From: Corynebacterium sp.
GTDB taxonomy: Bacteria; Actinomycetota; Actinomycetes; Mycobacteriales; Mycobacteriaceae
DNA: 46,489 nucleotides
Direction of reading: 5' to 3'
Assembly: GCA_030527885.1 (NCBI GenBank)
Contig: JAUMZY010000015.1
Span: 1-46,489, forward strand
Part shown: positions 1-8,177 of the stretch, piece by piece
Layout of the letters: every line of letters begins with the position of its first letter
Numbering within the stretch: position 1 is the first letter of the stretch
Program-made: the position numbers and the translations under genes
Notes under the pieces: model-generated
What the model saw: the letters and a program-made list of their open reading frames with translations, nothing else
Database searches by the model: none
What the model was told of the DNA's origin: nothing

Positions 1-1
1 T

Positions 2-10
2 TTAAGGTGA
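2..10 (+). CDS. 3' end of an upstream bitopic-protein gene (partial)
   Basis: Only the last codons are in the window: Leu, Arg and a TGA stop, then three bases before the next ATG. The same arrangement and almost the same bases end the small membrane-protein gene at 1554-2081, just before 2085. I infer that another copy of that gene lies immediately upstream, so the two-gene array continues beyond the window edge. The fragment is too short to prove this alone. Confidence 0.35.
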   Translation, partial: LR

Positions 11-13
11 AAC

Positions 14-922
14 ATGACAAGCAATCTGCGTACAGTAGTTACAGTAGTTGGTCTCATTATTTTCGGTGTTGCGGCTCTTATCAGTGGGTGGTACGGACCA
101 CATAATTACGATTTTGATGAAGAGCACATTGGTCTGGCTGTGGACCAGTCAGAATACTTAAGTTATGGAGAAATGGCACGACTGTTTCCGCTCTTTTTTC
201 TGGTGTTGGTATTAGCTGCCTTTAGTGGTGGTTGGCGTGAGATAGGATTTATCCCAAGCCTCCGTGGTAAAGGTGTGACATGGTTGCTCTTTATTCTTGC
301 CTATCCCACGGTGATTACGGTGTCGATCTTTGTTGGGGCTGTGGTGAACGCCTTGAGTTTTACGATGCTGCACCTTGATTCCTACTTGGAAAATGTGGGA
401 TATAATCTCGTGTGGTTTCTTCCGGCTAGTCTGGCCGGAGAAGTAATATGGCGTGGTTATTTTACGAATCAACTAGTGAAATTACGGCTGAAGTCATGGC
501 ATATCTACCTTATTGTCACTGTTGTGTGGTGGTTATGGTGGGTTCCTACCTGGAATGGCACAATGATCAAAAACTATCATTTTGCTGAGTTTAAGATCTC
601 GGGAATCACTGTCGTGGTGGCCACTCTCTTCATGTTTTTCTGTTGGTCCGTGTTCTATACCGAGTCCTTCCGACTTACCCGTTCCATCTGGCCGGGGGTG
701 ATTACGTACTTCTTTATGAGTATGTGCAGCATGCCGGAATTTGTACAGGATATTACATCAGCAAATATCGTGTTTGTAGTGTTAGTACCTGCGGCATTGT
801 TGGGTGTTATTGGTTTTACACTAAGTCGGTATGAGGAGCCTGCCCACCAGTCAGAGGGTAGTTCCCAGGTTGTAGATGTCTGCGATAATGGTGGGATCAA
901 AAAAGGGAGTGATGGCACCTAA
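14..922 (+). CDS. CPBP-like integral membrane protein, catalytic residues missing
   Basis: A 302-residue protein with about seven or eight hydrophobic segments, starting at ATG 14 behind the ribosome site AAGGTG. The fold looks like the CPBP (CAAX protease/bacteriocin-processing) family: GEVIWRG (residues 142-148) sits where EExxxRG is expected, LWWVP (174-178) where FxxxH/WHLP is expected, and a WPGVITYFF segment where the last HxxxN/D motif is expected. The first glutamate is Gly142, the motif-2 histidine is Trp176, and the third-motif histidine is absent. Activity as an intramembrane protease is therefore unlikely, and a binding, immunity or scaffold role is possible but unproven. It is closely related to the product of 2085-3062. 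The family assignment is by motif memory and could be wrong. Confidence 0.6.
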   Translation: MTSNLRTVVTVVGLIIFGVAALISGWYGPHNYDFDEEHIGLAVDQSEYLSYGEMARLFPLFFLVLVLAAFSGGWREIGFIPSLRGKGVTWLLFILAYPTVITVSIFVGAVVNALSFTMLHLDSYLENVGYNLVWFLPASLAGEVIWRGYFTNQLVKLRLKSWHIYLIVTVVWWLWWVPTWNGTMIKNYHFAEFKISGITVVVATLFMFFCWSVFYTESFRLTRSIWPGVITYFFMSMCSMPEFVQDITSANIVFVVLVPAALLGVIGFTLSRYEEPAHQSEGSSQVVDVCDNGGIKKGSDGT

Positions 923-1452
923 TTAAAGGTACGGGGTCCGTCCCGTACCTGGTCAACACTAAACCCCTGTTTCCCACAGATGGAGGCGGGGGTGCTGTTA
1001 GGTTCGAGTTACCACCGATACCCGAGCCACTAGACCCCAAGTCTCAGCTCTAACTAGAGCAACCCCCGACCTTAACCAGGCTCCGCACCACCTGTGGGTT
1101 ACGGGCGCGTCGGGGTGGGGGTGTGCACAATAACGTGTCGCTGAGCGTTCACACCAACATGTTGCTTGATACGGTAGTGTCTAGGTGACATCGAGATATA
1201 TAAATTATTTTTTATAAGTCTTTATAGATGACTTAGTGGGGGTATGGCTTATCAATTGAATTTTCGGATAAGCATGAGTTAATGATGAGGTAAGACGTAC
1301 TGGCAGTGCAGTCTGTTTTCCTTAAAAGTGCTGGTTAGCGCATATCGATTAGGTGTTCTATTCGCACCTCCGTGCTAATGATGGGGCGTGCGGCGTGGTG
1401 ATGTGCGTTGTAGAGTCGCGGATGTTGATGTTGTGCATTGTGGGAGTACGTC
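923..1452. other. intergenic stretch with hairpins, no clear gene
   Basis: About 530 bases with no convincing gene. AGGTACGGG (927-935) pairs with CCCGTACCT (942-950) five bases after the upstream stop. It has no U-run, so it is at best a weak terminator. The part around 1195-1260 is AT-rich and contains AAGTC/GACTT arms. This spacer is missing between the equivalent genes of the second copy, where the two reading frames are joined. Confidence 0.5.
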
Positions 1453-1554
1453 ATGAAATCGAAACGTTCTTTGTGTTGTGGGGGAGGGGCACTGATTTCG
1501 GCGGCGTCCGCTGCTGGTGCTGGGGTGGATCTTGATGTGGTGACTTCGGGTTGA
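1453..1554 (+). CDS. possible 33-residue peptide ORF
   Basis: ATG at 1453 has a plausible ribosome site (GGGAG, 8 bases upstream). The ORF encodes a short basic start (MKSKRSLCC), a small-residue stretch rich in Ala and Gly, and stops at TGA 1552-1554. The stop overlaps the ATG of the next gene (ATGA-type overlap), which suggests translational coupling. It may be a leader peptide or a remnant of a secreted protein's signal sequence. There is no homologue in the second copy of the array, so it could be chance. Confidence 0.25.
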   Translation: MKSKRSLCCGGGALISAASAAGAGVDLDVVTSG

Positions 1555-2081
1555 TGATGATGCGCAATCGAAAGATCATCTGTCTCATGTCGTTTCTTCT
1601 CATCATTGTGTTCGGGGTGGTTAGTGCAATTATTTATCATTTTCGGGTGGAGAAACCCCGGCATGATTTGGTCCATCGTGCGATGACGGAATATCAAAAG
1701 GTGTTAGACGCTGAATGGAGTGATCCTACGTGCACGCTAGAGAATTGTCCGAAGTCTAGTAAATCGATTCCTGGTGTGCCGTCGACACGGGCGCAGTTGA
1801 CTGAGGCGGAACGGTGGAATCTGGAGTTACGTGGTCCTAGGTCAGACTCACCGCCTACCGTTCATATGCGTAGCAACGTAGGCATTTATAATGTGAAGGG
1901 AAAAATCGACGGTAGTGTGACCGCTATTGTCTATGTGTCTACATGGTATTACGAGGAAGACACCTTGCTCAGTGGTGGCAGCGATCATCACCAAGTAGAG
2001 CTGATACCTACTGATGATGGTTATGTTGTGATGGCCGATGACACGCTGCCCTGGATGGCTGATTCCAAATATTTAAGGTGA
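1554..2081 (+). CDS. small bitopic membrane protein, unknown function
   Basis: About 175 residues. One transmembrane helix near the N-terminus (LMSFLLIIVFGVVSAIIY) follows a short basic segment, and the rest (about 140 residues) should lie outside the membrane. A DPTCTLENCPKS segment carries two cysteines that could pair. Three ATG codons in a row (1554, 1557, 1560) make the exact start uncertain. The gene ends in TTAAGGTGA, which also serves as ribosome site for the CPBP-like gene four bases later, so the two are probably translated together. A second, broken copy lies at 2922-3473. I do not recognise the family. It is not a lipoprotein, because no lipobox is seen. Confidence 0.6.
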   Translation: MMMRNRKIICLMSFLLIIVFGVVSAIIYHFRVEKPRHDLVHRAMTEYQKVLDAEWSDPTCTLENCPKSSKSIPGVPSTRAQLTEAERWNLELRGPRSDSPPTVHMRSNVGIYNVKGKIDGSVTAIVYVSTWYYEEDTLLSGGSDHHQVELIPTDDGYVVMADDTLPWMADSKYLR

Positions 2082-2084
2082 ACC

Positions 2085-3062
2085 ATGATAAACACCAAAC
2101 GTACAGTAGTTGGCCTGATTATTTTCGGTGTCGCCGTTCTCGTTAGTGGGTGGGTCGGACCACACATTTATGATCTTCGTGAAGAGCGAAGTCTGAGAGG
2201 CCTGACAGGATACTTGAGTTATGGAGAAATAGTACGACTGTTTCCACTTTTCTTTCTGGTGTTGGTGTTAGCTGCCTTTAGTGGTGGTTGGCGTGAGATG
2301 GGACTTGCCTTCAACTTTCGTGACAATCGTGTAACATACTTGCTCTTCATTCTTGCCTATACCACGGTCATGACGGTGTCGATCGTTATTGGTTTTGTGG
2401 TGAATGCCTTGAGCTTTTCAACGCTGCACCTTGAGTTCTACTTGAAAATTGTGGCACACAATCTCATTTTGTTTCTTCCGGCCGTCCCAGCCGCAGAAAT
2501 AATATGGCGTGGTTATTTGACTAACCAGCTAATGAAATTGCGGTTGAAGTCATGGCATATCTATCTTATTACTACTGGTTTGTGGTGGTTATGGTGGTTT
2601 CCTGTTTGGAATAGCACAATGATTAAAAACTACTACTTTTCTGAGTTTAATGTCCCGGGAGTCACTGTCGTAGTAGTAACCCTCTTTATGTTTTTCTGTT
2701 GGTCCGTGTTCTATACCGAGGCTTTCCGGCTTACCCGTTCCATCTGGCCGGGAATGATTACTTACTTCTTCATGAGTGTGTGTAACATGCGGGAATTTGT
2801 GAAGGAGATTACATCAGCAGATATTGTATTTTTGGTCTTAGTACCCTCGGCATTGTTGGGCGTGATCGGTTTCATCATCGGCCGACATGAGCGGCTACCC
2901 CACGGCAATTTAGGGTTATTGATGGTGCACAATCGGAAGGTCATCTGTCTTGTGTCGTTTCTCTTTATCATTGTGTTCGGGGTGGTTAGTGCAGCGATCT
3001 ATCATTTTGGGGTGGAGAGACCCTGGTTTGTTTCGATTCATCGTGCGATGACGGAGTATTAA
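2085..3062 (+). CDS. CPBP-like membrane protein fused in frame to the start of the next gene
   Basis: Residues 1-279 are a close relative of the 14-922 product, sharing blocks such as RLFPLFFLVLVLAAFSGGWRE and IWRGYLTNQLMKLRLKSWHIY-like stretches. The first catalytic glutamate is Ala (AAEIIWRG), and the motif histidines are absent here too. The gene lost its own stop codon and the roughly 630-base spacer seen in the first copy. The frame runs straight into the start of the bitopic-protein gene (ATG 2922) and ends at TAA 3060-3062, so 46 residues including that protein's transmembrane helix are appended. The product may be a functional membrane protein with one extra helix, or part of a decaying array. 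Confidence 0.55.
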   Translation: MINTKRTVVGLIIFGVAVLVSGWVGPHIYDLREERSLRGLTGYLSYGEIVRLFPLFFLVLVLAAFSGGWREMGLAFNFRDNRVTYLLFILAYTTVMTVSIVIGFVVNALSFSTLHLEFYLKIVAHNLILFLPAVPAAEIIWRGYLTNQLMKLRLKSWHIYLITTGLWWLWWFPVWNSTMIKNYYFSEFNVPGVTVVVVTLFMFFCWSVFYTEAFRLTRSIWPGMITYFFMSVCNMREFVKEITSADIVFLVLVPSALLGVIGFIIGRHERLPHGNLGLLMVHNRKVICLVSFLFIIVFGVVSAAIYHFGVERPWFVSIHRAMTEY

Positions 3063-3473
3063 AGGGTGTTAGATGCTGAATGGAGTGATCCTAGTTGCAC
3101 GCTAGAGAATTGCCCGAAGTCGAGTAAATCGATTCCTGGTGTGCCGCCGACACGGGAGCCATTGACTGAGGCGGAACGGTGGAATCTGGAATCACGTGGT
3201 CCTAGGTCAGAGTCATCGCCTGCTATTCACGTGACTAGCGGTATAGGCATTTATGATGTGACGGAAAACAATGACGGTAGTGTGACCGCTTTTATTTATG
3301 TGTCTACATGGAAAAACGAGGTAGGTGGCTCGTTCAGTGGCGCCACCGATGTTCACCGGGTAGAGCTGATACCCACTGATGGTGCCTATGTTGTCATAGC
3401 CGATGAAATCCTGACCATGAGTGAGTACGCTGATTATCCTTATCCTGATTTAGCTATGCCTCCTAATGATTAA
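2922..3473 (+). pseudogene. second copy of the bitopic-protein gene, broken by a nonsense codon
   Basis: The reading frame from ATG 2922 matches the gene at 1554-2081 over its whole length. Codon 47 is TAA (3060-3062) where the first copy has CAA or an equivalent sense codon (GAATATCAAAAG versus GAGTATTAAAGG). The frame stays open afterwards to 3473, with well-conserved sequence (LDAEWSDPSCTLENCPKSSK). A late internal start (ATG 3075 region) would give a fragment without the membrane helix. The damage looks recent because no other lesion is seen. Confidence 0.6.
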
Positions 3474-3481
3474 GGTGAAAC

Positions 3482-3555
3482 ATCATAAGCACTAAACGTG
3501 CAGTAAAAAGCCTCATTATTTTCGGTATCGCTGTTCTTGCCAGTGGGTGGATCGG
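3482..3555 (+). pseudogene. 5' remnant of a third CPBP-like gene
   Basis: The sequence after AAGGTGAAAC matches the first 25 codons of the genes at 14 and 2085, but the start codon is ATC and there is a CAGTAAAA change early on. Similarity stops abruptly at GTGGGTGGATCGGG, where the sequence switches to a copy of the 3' end of tenA. The remnant marks the boundary between the membrane-protein array and the thiamine locus. Confidence 0.6.
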
Positions 3556-3605
3556 GGATGTGGGTTAGCTGGGGGCGTCGAAAAGCACCTTAGAAAGCTG
3601 AAACC
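3551..3605 (+). repeat. left copy of a ~55-bp direct repeat flanking the thiamine locus
   Basis: It matches 6739-6792 at about 51 of 55 positions, with one extra G. The right copy covers the last codons and stop of tenA plus the start of the following intergenic region. Just beyond it, GGGGAAGACCGCAGC and GCTGATCGCTGAGC (about 3613-3641) resemble 6867-6885 and 6954-6968, inside the 3' end of the neighbouring surface-protein gene. The left copy therefore looks like a shrunken duplicate of the whole tenA/surface-gene junction. Confidence 0.75.
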
Positions 3606-3687
3606 TTAAATAGGGGAAGACCGCAGCGCTGATCGCTGAGCCACCGTGGCAAACTCCATGGCTGGCAGGAAGAACTCGACTAACCAG

Positions 3688-3715
3688 TTGGCAGCACATT
3701 AGTTTGTGATACATT
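3688..3715 (+). promoter_or_regulatory. promoter of the thiamine operon
   Basis: TTGGCA (3688-3693) and TACATT (3710-3715) are separated by 16 bases. The -10 box fits the corynebacterial TANANT pattern. Transcription would start near 3722, which is the first base of the riboswitch. Confidence 0.55.
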
Positions 3716-3721
3716 GGGAAA

Positions 3722-3796
3722 TCGACATGGGGTGCGCCCTACAAAGCGCTGAGAACACACCCATTGAACCTGCTCTAGCTCGCACTAGCGAAGGAA
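3722..3796 (+). promoter_or_regulatory. TPP riboswitch (THI element)
   Basis: The conserved blocks of the thiamine pyrophosphate aptamer appear in order: GGGGTGC (3729-3735), GCTGAGA (3748-3754), ACCC (3759-3762), GAACCTG (3766-3772) and CTAGCGAAGGA (3784-3794). Its position fits its role, between the promoter and thiM. The 3' end of the element lies about 15 bases before the thiM ATG, so ligand binding could block the ribosome site, as is usual for actinobacterial TPP switches. Confidence 0.9.
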
Positions 3797-3811
3797 TTGT
3801 CGAGGAACTTC

Positions 3812-4603
3812 ATGCATACTATTGCCCAAGCCGTTGCCACCATGCGCCAAGCGCACCCACTGGTGCAATGTCTCACCAACAACGTCGTCACTGAAATCAC
3901 CGCCAACGTCCTGTTGGCTGCCGGGGCTGCACCCGCAATGTGTGACACCCCCGAGGAATCCGCCGACTTCGCCGCCATTGCCTCTGGTGTGCTCATCAAC
4001 GCCGGCACCCCCTCCACGGAACAATATGCCGGTATGCTCGAGGCGATCCGCGGCGCCAATGCTGCTGGCACGCCCTGGGTTTTGGACCCGGTGGCTGTTG
4101 GCGTGCTGGCGCACCGCACAGCTTTTGTCAAAGACATTGTGCAGTACAACCCCACTGCTATCCGCGGTAACGCTTCTGAAATTACCGCTCTTGCCGGCAT
4201 CGGCGCAGGTGGGCGTGGCGTTGACGCTACCGACGAAGTCGAAGCCGCCATCCCTGCCGCCCGCGAGCTGGCGGCTCGCACCGGCGGCATTGTTGCTATC
4301 TCTGGGGCGCAGGATGTGATCATCAGTGCCGATCGCACCACGTGGTTGACTTCCGGGCACCTCATGATGCAACTCGTCATTGGTACTGGCTGTTCCCTCG
4401 GGGCGCTCGCCGCCGCCTACCTTGGGTCCGGCATCCCGGCGCATGAAGCGGTCGTGGCTGCTCACGCGCACGCCGGTGCCGCCGGCATCGTCGCTGCTGA
4501 ATGCGCCACTGCCCCTGGTTCTTATGCCGTGGCCTGGGTTGATGCGCTGTACGAACTCAGCCCGTCGCGCATTGAAGAACTCGTCACGGTGGTGGAGGAT
4601 TAA
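3812..4603 (+). CDS. thiM: hydroxyethylthiazole kinase
   Basis: A 263-residue cytosolic enzyme that phosphorylates 4-methyl-5-hydroxyethylthiazole with ATP, a salvage step in thiamine synthesis. Typical ThiM blocks are seen: [49 protein letters not shown] and the phosphate-binding [14 protein letters not shown] chose ATG 3812, with GAGGAA five bases upstream. TTG at 3797 would put the start directly against AAGGAA and inside the end of the riboswitch. The gene is followed after four bases by the ThiE-ThiD-TenA fusion, so both are in one TPP-controlled transcript. Confidence 0.93.
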   Translation: MHTIAQAVATMRQAHPLVQCLTNNVVTEITANVLLAAGAAPAMCDTPEESADFAAIASGVLINAGTPSTEQYAGMLEAIRGANAAGTPWVLDPVAVGVLAHRTAFVKDIVQYNPTAIRGNASEITALAGIGAGGRGVDATDEVEAAIPAARELAARTGGIVAISGAQDVIISADRTTWLTSGHLMMQLVIGTGCSLGALAAAYLGSGIPAHEAVVAAHAHAGAAGIVAAECATAPGSYAVAWVDALYELSPSRIEELVTVVED

Positions 4604-4607
4604 GGCA

Positions 4608-6755
4608 ATGCGCTGGGATTTATACCTGGTGACGGATCCGGACGGTAATCCTGAGCTCGTGCCTGACATCGTGGCCCAAGCTATTGCTGGCGGCGTCACT
4701 GTCGTCCAACTCCGCGATAAACATGCAACCAAAGACCAAATCCGCGAACGCGCCCAGGCGCTTGCCGCCGTCGTTGGTGACGTCCCCCTTTTTCTCAACG
4801 ACCACCTAGATATTGCCGCTGAACTGGGCATTCATGCTCACATTGGTCAAGGTGACATGCCCTACGCTGAGGCCCGGCGCGTCTTGCCGGATCACCTGAT
4901 GCTGGGGTTGAGTATCGAAACCATCGACCAGCTCGAACATGTTATCGAAACGTGTCGGGAGGTGGGGGTTAAACTCCCTGACGTGATCGGCATTGGCCCG
5001 GTGCAGGCCACCGCCACCAAGCCGGATCACGCCGCGCCTCTCGGGGTTGCTGGTGTGCACCGTATCGCCCGCCTGGCTGCCGCGCATGGTATACGCACCG
5101 TTGCGATCGGTGGCGTGGACAAGCACAACGCGCCCTCATTGCAGCAGGTTGACGGCATTTGTGTGGTTTCTGCCATCATGTCCGCCCCCGACCCTGCTGC
5201 CGCTGCTCGGGAATTGCGTGCTGCTTTTGCTTGTCGACGCCCCACCGTTCCCCGCGTGCTCAGCATTGCGGGCACTGATCCTACTGGTGGTGCTGGGGTG
5301 CAGGCGGATCTGAAGTCCATTGCTGCCGCGGGTGGCTATGGCATGAGTGCAGTTACTGCCCTGGTGGCGCAGAACACCCATGGGGTGCGCAGCATCCACA
5401 CTCCGCCGGTTGAGTTCCTGCGGGAACAGCTTGACGCGGTGACTGATGACGTGGTGATTGATGCAGTGAAAATTGGCATGCTCGGCACCGTGGACACCAT
5501 TTCCATTGTGCGCCAGTGGTTGGTGGGGCATCCGATGCCGCTGGTGGTTTTAGATCCGGTGATGGTGGCGACTAGCGGGCACCGCCTCATTGATCCGGAG
5601 GCGGAACAGGCCATCATTGAACTGGCGCAGCTGGTGGATGTGGTTACTCCGAACATTCCGGAACTGGCTGTTTTGGTTGAGGCCGACAAACCTGCAGAAA
5701 CATTCGAACAGGTGCTAGCCCAAGCGGCATCATTTGCGCGCAATTCAAACACCATTGTGATTGCTAAGGGCGGGCACCTGCACGGCCCTGAAGCCGACAA
5801 CGCCGCCGTGTACCCCGATGGCCGAGTGCATACGGTACGCACGCACCGGGTGGATACCACCAACACACACGGCACGGGGTGTTCCCTGTCGTCGGCGTTG
5901 GCCACCCGATTGGCTGCGGGGGACACCAGCGCGGACGCACTCGAATGGGTGAGCTACTGGATCAACGATGCCATTGCAGCCGGTGCCGCCCTGGAAGTGG
6001 GGGAGCCTGGTGGGCATGGGCCGGTGGATCATTTTCACCAGTTGCGGCGGTTGGCTGCCGGTGGAAATACTCAACCGTGGTCCTATACTGGGGAAACAGG
6101 CTATCAACCTCTGATTCCGGCGGTGGGTCCACACACCAAAGCTTTGTGGGAATCCATGGGGCAAGTGTGGGGGCAGATCATGGATTTGCCGTTCATTCGC
6201 CGCTTGGGGGACGGCAGCCTACGCAAACAAGCGTTCGATTTCTATTTGAATCAGGATGCCCAGTACTTGGTGCAGTATTCGCGGGCGTTGGCAGTGTTGG
6301 CAGCGAAGGCTCCGGATCCGCAACACCAGGTGGAGTGGGCGGACAGCGCCCGGGAATGCTTGGTTGTGGAGGCGCAGCTGCACCGTGATTGGTTAGATGC
6401 GGTGGATCCCGTTGCTAGTCATGTGACGTTGGGGTACACGAATTTCCTCACGGCCACGGCCTATGGGGAGGATTATGTGATTGGGGCTGCCGCTGTTCTG
6501 CCGTGTTATTGGCTTTACACTGAGGTGGGGGCCCAGTTGGCGGCCGGTAATCACCCCGATCACCCCTACCACGAGTGGTTGGGTACTTATGGTGATGAGG
6601 AATTTGTTGGGGCCACGGTTGCTGCCCTGAAGCGGGTGGAACAAGCCATGGCACAGGCCACCCCGGAGCAGCAACGTAAGGCCACTGAAGCATTCCGAAC
6701 GGCGTGTGCTTATGAGCGGGAGTTTTTCGACCAGGCGGATCGGGATATGGGTTAG
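4608..6755 (+). CDS. ThiE-ThiD-TenA trifunctional thiamine protein
   Basis: A 715-residue fusion. Residues 1-~208 are thiamine-phosphate synthase (WDLYLVTD, VQLRDK, FLNDHLDIA, GIGPVQATATK, IGGV). About 210-480 are HMP/HMP-P kinase (VLSIAGTDPTGGAGVQADLK, VLDPVMVATSG, THGTGCSLSSALAT). About 500-715 are a TenA thiaminase II/aminopyrimidine hydrolase (LPCYWLY with the likely nucleophile Cys, and the late YEREFFD glutamate). Together they salvage aminopyrimidine, phosphorylate it twice and join it to the thiazole phosphate from ThiM. The start ATG 4608 was chosen because ThiE begins there. Upstream in-frame codons overlap thiM and show no ThiE similarity. Codon choice shifts from C-ending in ThiE to G-ending in TenA. 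Confidence 0.93.
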   Translation: MRWDLYLVTDPDGNPELVPDIVAQAIAGGVTVVQLRDKHATKDQIRERAQALAAVVGDVPLFLNDHLDIAAELGIHAHIGQGDMPYAEARRVLPDHLMLGLSIETIDQLEHVIETCREVGVKLPDVIGIGPVQATATKPDHAAPLGVAGVHRIARLAAAHGIRTVAIGGVDKHNAPSLQQVDGICVVSAIMSAPDPAAAARELRAAFACRRPTVPRVLSIAGTDPTGGAGVQADLKSIAAAGGYGMSAVTALVAQNTHGVRSIHTPPVEFLREQLDAVTDDVVIDAVKIGMLGTVDTISIVRQWLVGHPMPLVVLDPVMVATSGHRLIDPEAEQAIIELAQLVDVVTPNIPELAVLVEADKPAETFEQVLAQAASFARNSNTIVIAKGGHLHGPEADNAAVYPDGRVHTVRTHRVDTTNTHGTGCSLSSALATRLAAGDTSADALEWVSYWINDAIAAGAALEVGEPGGHGPVDHFHQLRRLAAGGNTQPWSYTGETGYQPLIPAVGPHTKALWESMGQVWGQIMDLPFIRRLGDGSLRKQAFDFYLNQDAQYLVQYSRALAVLAAKAPDPQHQVEWADSARECLVVEAQLHRDWLDAVDPVASHVTLGYTNFLTATAYGEDYVIGAAAVLPCYWLYTEVGAQLAAGNHPDHPYHEWLGTYGDEEFVGATVAALKRVEQAMAQATPEQQRKATEAFRTACAYEREFFDQADRDMG

Positions 6756-6792
6756 CTGGGGGCGTCGAAAAGCATCTTAGAAAGCCGAAACC
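6739..6792 (+). repeat. right copy of the direct repeat flanking the thiamine locus
   Basis: It contains the last codons and TAG stop of tenA, a GTCGAAAAGC word (6764-6773) and the start of the terminator stem. It is nearly identical to 3551-3605, and this copy is in its functional setting. Confidence 0.75.
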
Positions 6793-6817
6793 CGACTGCG
6801 GGGCGCAGCCGGGTTTC
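6787..6817. terminator. terminator between convergent tenA and surface-protein genes
   Basis: GAAACCCGACTGC pairs with GCAGCCGGGTTTC around a short GGGGC-type loop. It lies between the tenA stop (6755) and the stop of the minus-strand gene (6832), so it can serve both directions. The tails are only modestly T-rich. Confidence 0.7.
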
Positions 6818-6831
6818 TTGCTCAGTTCTGA

Positions 6832-8163
6832 TTAGAACTTAAACAGTTGTCGCAATTGTGGCCAGAAGGGGAAGGCCGCAGCGGCGATACCGCCAACGAT
6901 GGCGACGACAGCCAAGATGATGGCCAGGGTCTTGCCACCCTGAGAGCTCTTGAGCTGATCGCTGAGCTTCTTGATGCTATCGGAACCAGTAGCCTTCGCC
7001 GAAGAGGACTTCGATGGTTCGCTCGCTTGCGTGCTGGAAGGCGCCGGAGCTGCGGAGCTGGAGGGCTCAGCAGGCTTCGGCGTAGCGGAAGAACTGCTTG
7101 GAGCAGGAGCTGCTGATGAGCTTGGCTTAGGAGCCGCAGAGCTGCTCGGTGCGGGTGTTGCCGATGAGCTCGGAGCCGGAGTGCTGGAGTTTGAAGGCTC
7201 AGCGGGCTTCGGCGCGTCAGAGCTGCTAGGAGTTGGCGCTGGGGTGCTGGAATCCAAAGGCTCAACAGGAGCTGGTGATTCAGAGCTGGAAGGGACAACA
7301 GGTGCAGGAGTTTCGGAGCTGGGGGACTCAGGCGGGGTAGTATCCGCAGGTTTTGGAGCTACGAGCTCCCCAAACTTCTCCTTCAGATAAGTCTCATTTT
7401 CCGCACCATTAGCCTTGGAATCCGCCGCAACTTTGGCAACATCACCGTTGATAGCGGCATTCAGGACCAGCTGCCCTGTGACCGTGGTATCAATAGCCCC
7501 GTATTCAAATTCCTGAATTCGTGACTGCGTGAGATTGTCTGGGATTTCCCAGTTAACCACAGATAATGCGTTGAATTCGTACGATTGTGCGCCAGCTGTA
7601 TTCTCACTGAGGAGCAGCTTGACCGCGCTCAAACCATCAGCGAAGAACTTTGATCGGTTGACAGTACCACGCTCAGCACCATCAGCATCAGCATTTTCCT
7701 TAGCCACTTGAGTAGCAGGCTCAAGGACAGCGAGTGCCTTCTCGGTTTCTTGCTTATCAATGCCTACCTTGGACAAATCCAAAGCGCGGGCATCAGCATT
7801 GCCTTCAGCCTGCAACAAAGCAAGAGCAAACCGGGCTTTAGCAATCTTGGCTTGGTTCTCGGAACGCAGGTAAGAAGCCATCACATTATCAGGTGCTTGC
7901 TGACCATTCTGGGCGGAACGACGTTGCCAATCAGATGCAGCCTGGAAATAGATTTGCCGCAACTGAGCTACAGTTTGGTAGGTGTTGACATTGGGGCTAT
8001 AGGTTCGGCCATCGGCAGCTGGTTCGCTGTCATACCAGGACAAAGTATCATCACTGGTTTGCGCATTCGCAATCATGGCGGCCTGCGGCAAAGCCACAAC
8101 TACACCGGAGGTACCCATAGCGGTGGCCGTAGCAATAGCTACAGCGCGAAATGTTTTCTTCAT
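6832..8163 (-). CDS. surface protein, CirA/ChtB-like, third gene of the haem-surface operon
   Basis: A 443-residue exported protein. The signal peptide is about residues 1-35 (MKKTFRAVAIATATAMG start, ANAQ end). A mostly helical domain (~36-270) follows, then a long Pro/Ser/Ala spacer built from APAPSSS- and TPAPSSS-type repeats (~275-390), a SSQGGKTLAIILAVVAIVGG membrane anchor and a short end in LFKF. There is no LPxTG, so it is held by the C-terminal helix. It is clearly paralogous to the next gene in the N-domain (KVGVDK/KVGIDK, DARALDL) and the anchor. From the neighbouring HtaA-domain gene I infer kinship to ChtB/CirA of C. diphtheriae, whose function is unclear. It is preceded by a 14-base gap and is likely co-transcribed. 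Confidence 0.65.
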   Translation of the reverse strand: MKKTFRAVAIATATAMGTSGVVVALPQAAMIANAQTSDDTLSWYDSEPAADGRTYSPNVNTYQTVAQLRQIYFQAASDWQRRSAQNGQQAPDNVMASYLRSENQAKIAKARFALALLQAEGNADARALDLSKVGIDKQETEKALAVLEPATQVAKENADADGAERGTVNRSKFFADGLSAVKLLLSENTAGAQSYEFNALSVVNWEIPDNLTQSRIQEFEYGAIDTTVTGQLVLNAAINGDVAKVAADSKANGAENETYLKEKFGELVAPKPADTTPPESPSSETPAPVVPSSSESPAPVEPLDSSTPAPTPSSSDAPKPAEPSNSSTPAPSSSATPAPSSSAAPKPSSSAAPAPSSSSATPKPAEPSSSAAPAPSSTQASEPSKSSSAKATGSDSIKKLSDQLKSSQGGKTLAIILAVVAIVGGIAAAAFPFWPQLRQLFKF

Positions 8164-8177
8164 GTGCTTCTATACTC

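Noticed and set aside
1335-1697. Minus-strand frame of 120 residues
   Set aside because: His/Pro/Thr-rich nonsense composition opposite the start of the bitopic-protein gene. No family resemblance.
6971-7390. Plus-strand frame of 139 residues opposite the surface-protein stalk
   Set aside because: It is the mirror of the Pro/Ser/Ala repeat region on the other strand, with low-complexity Gly/Ala/Glu translation and no start signal.
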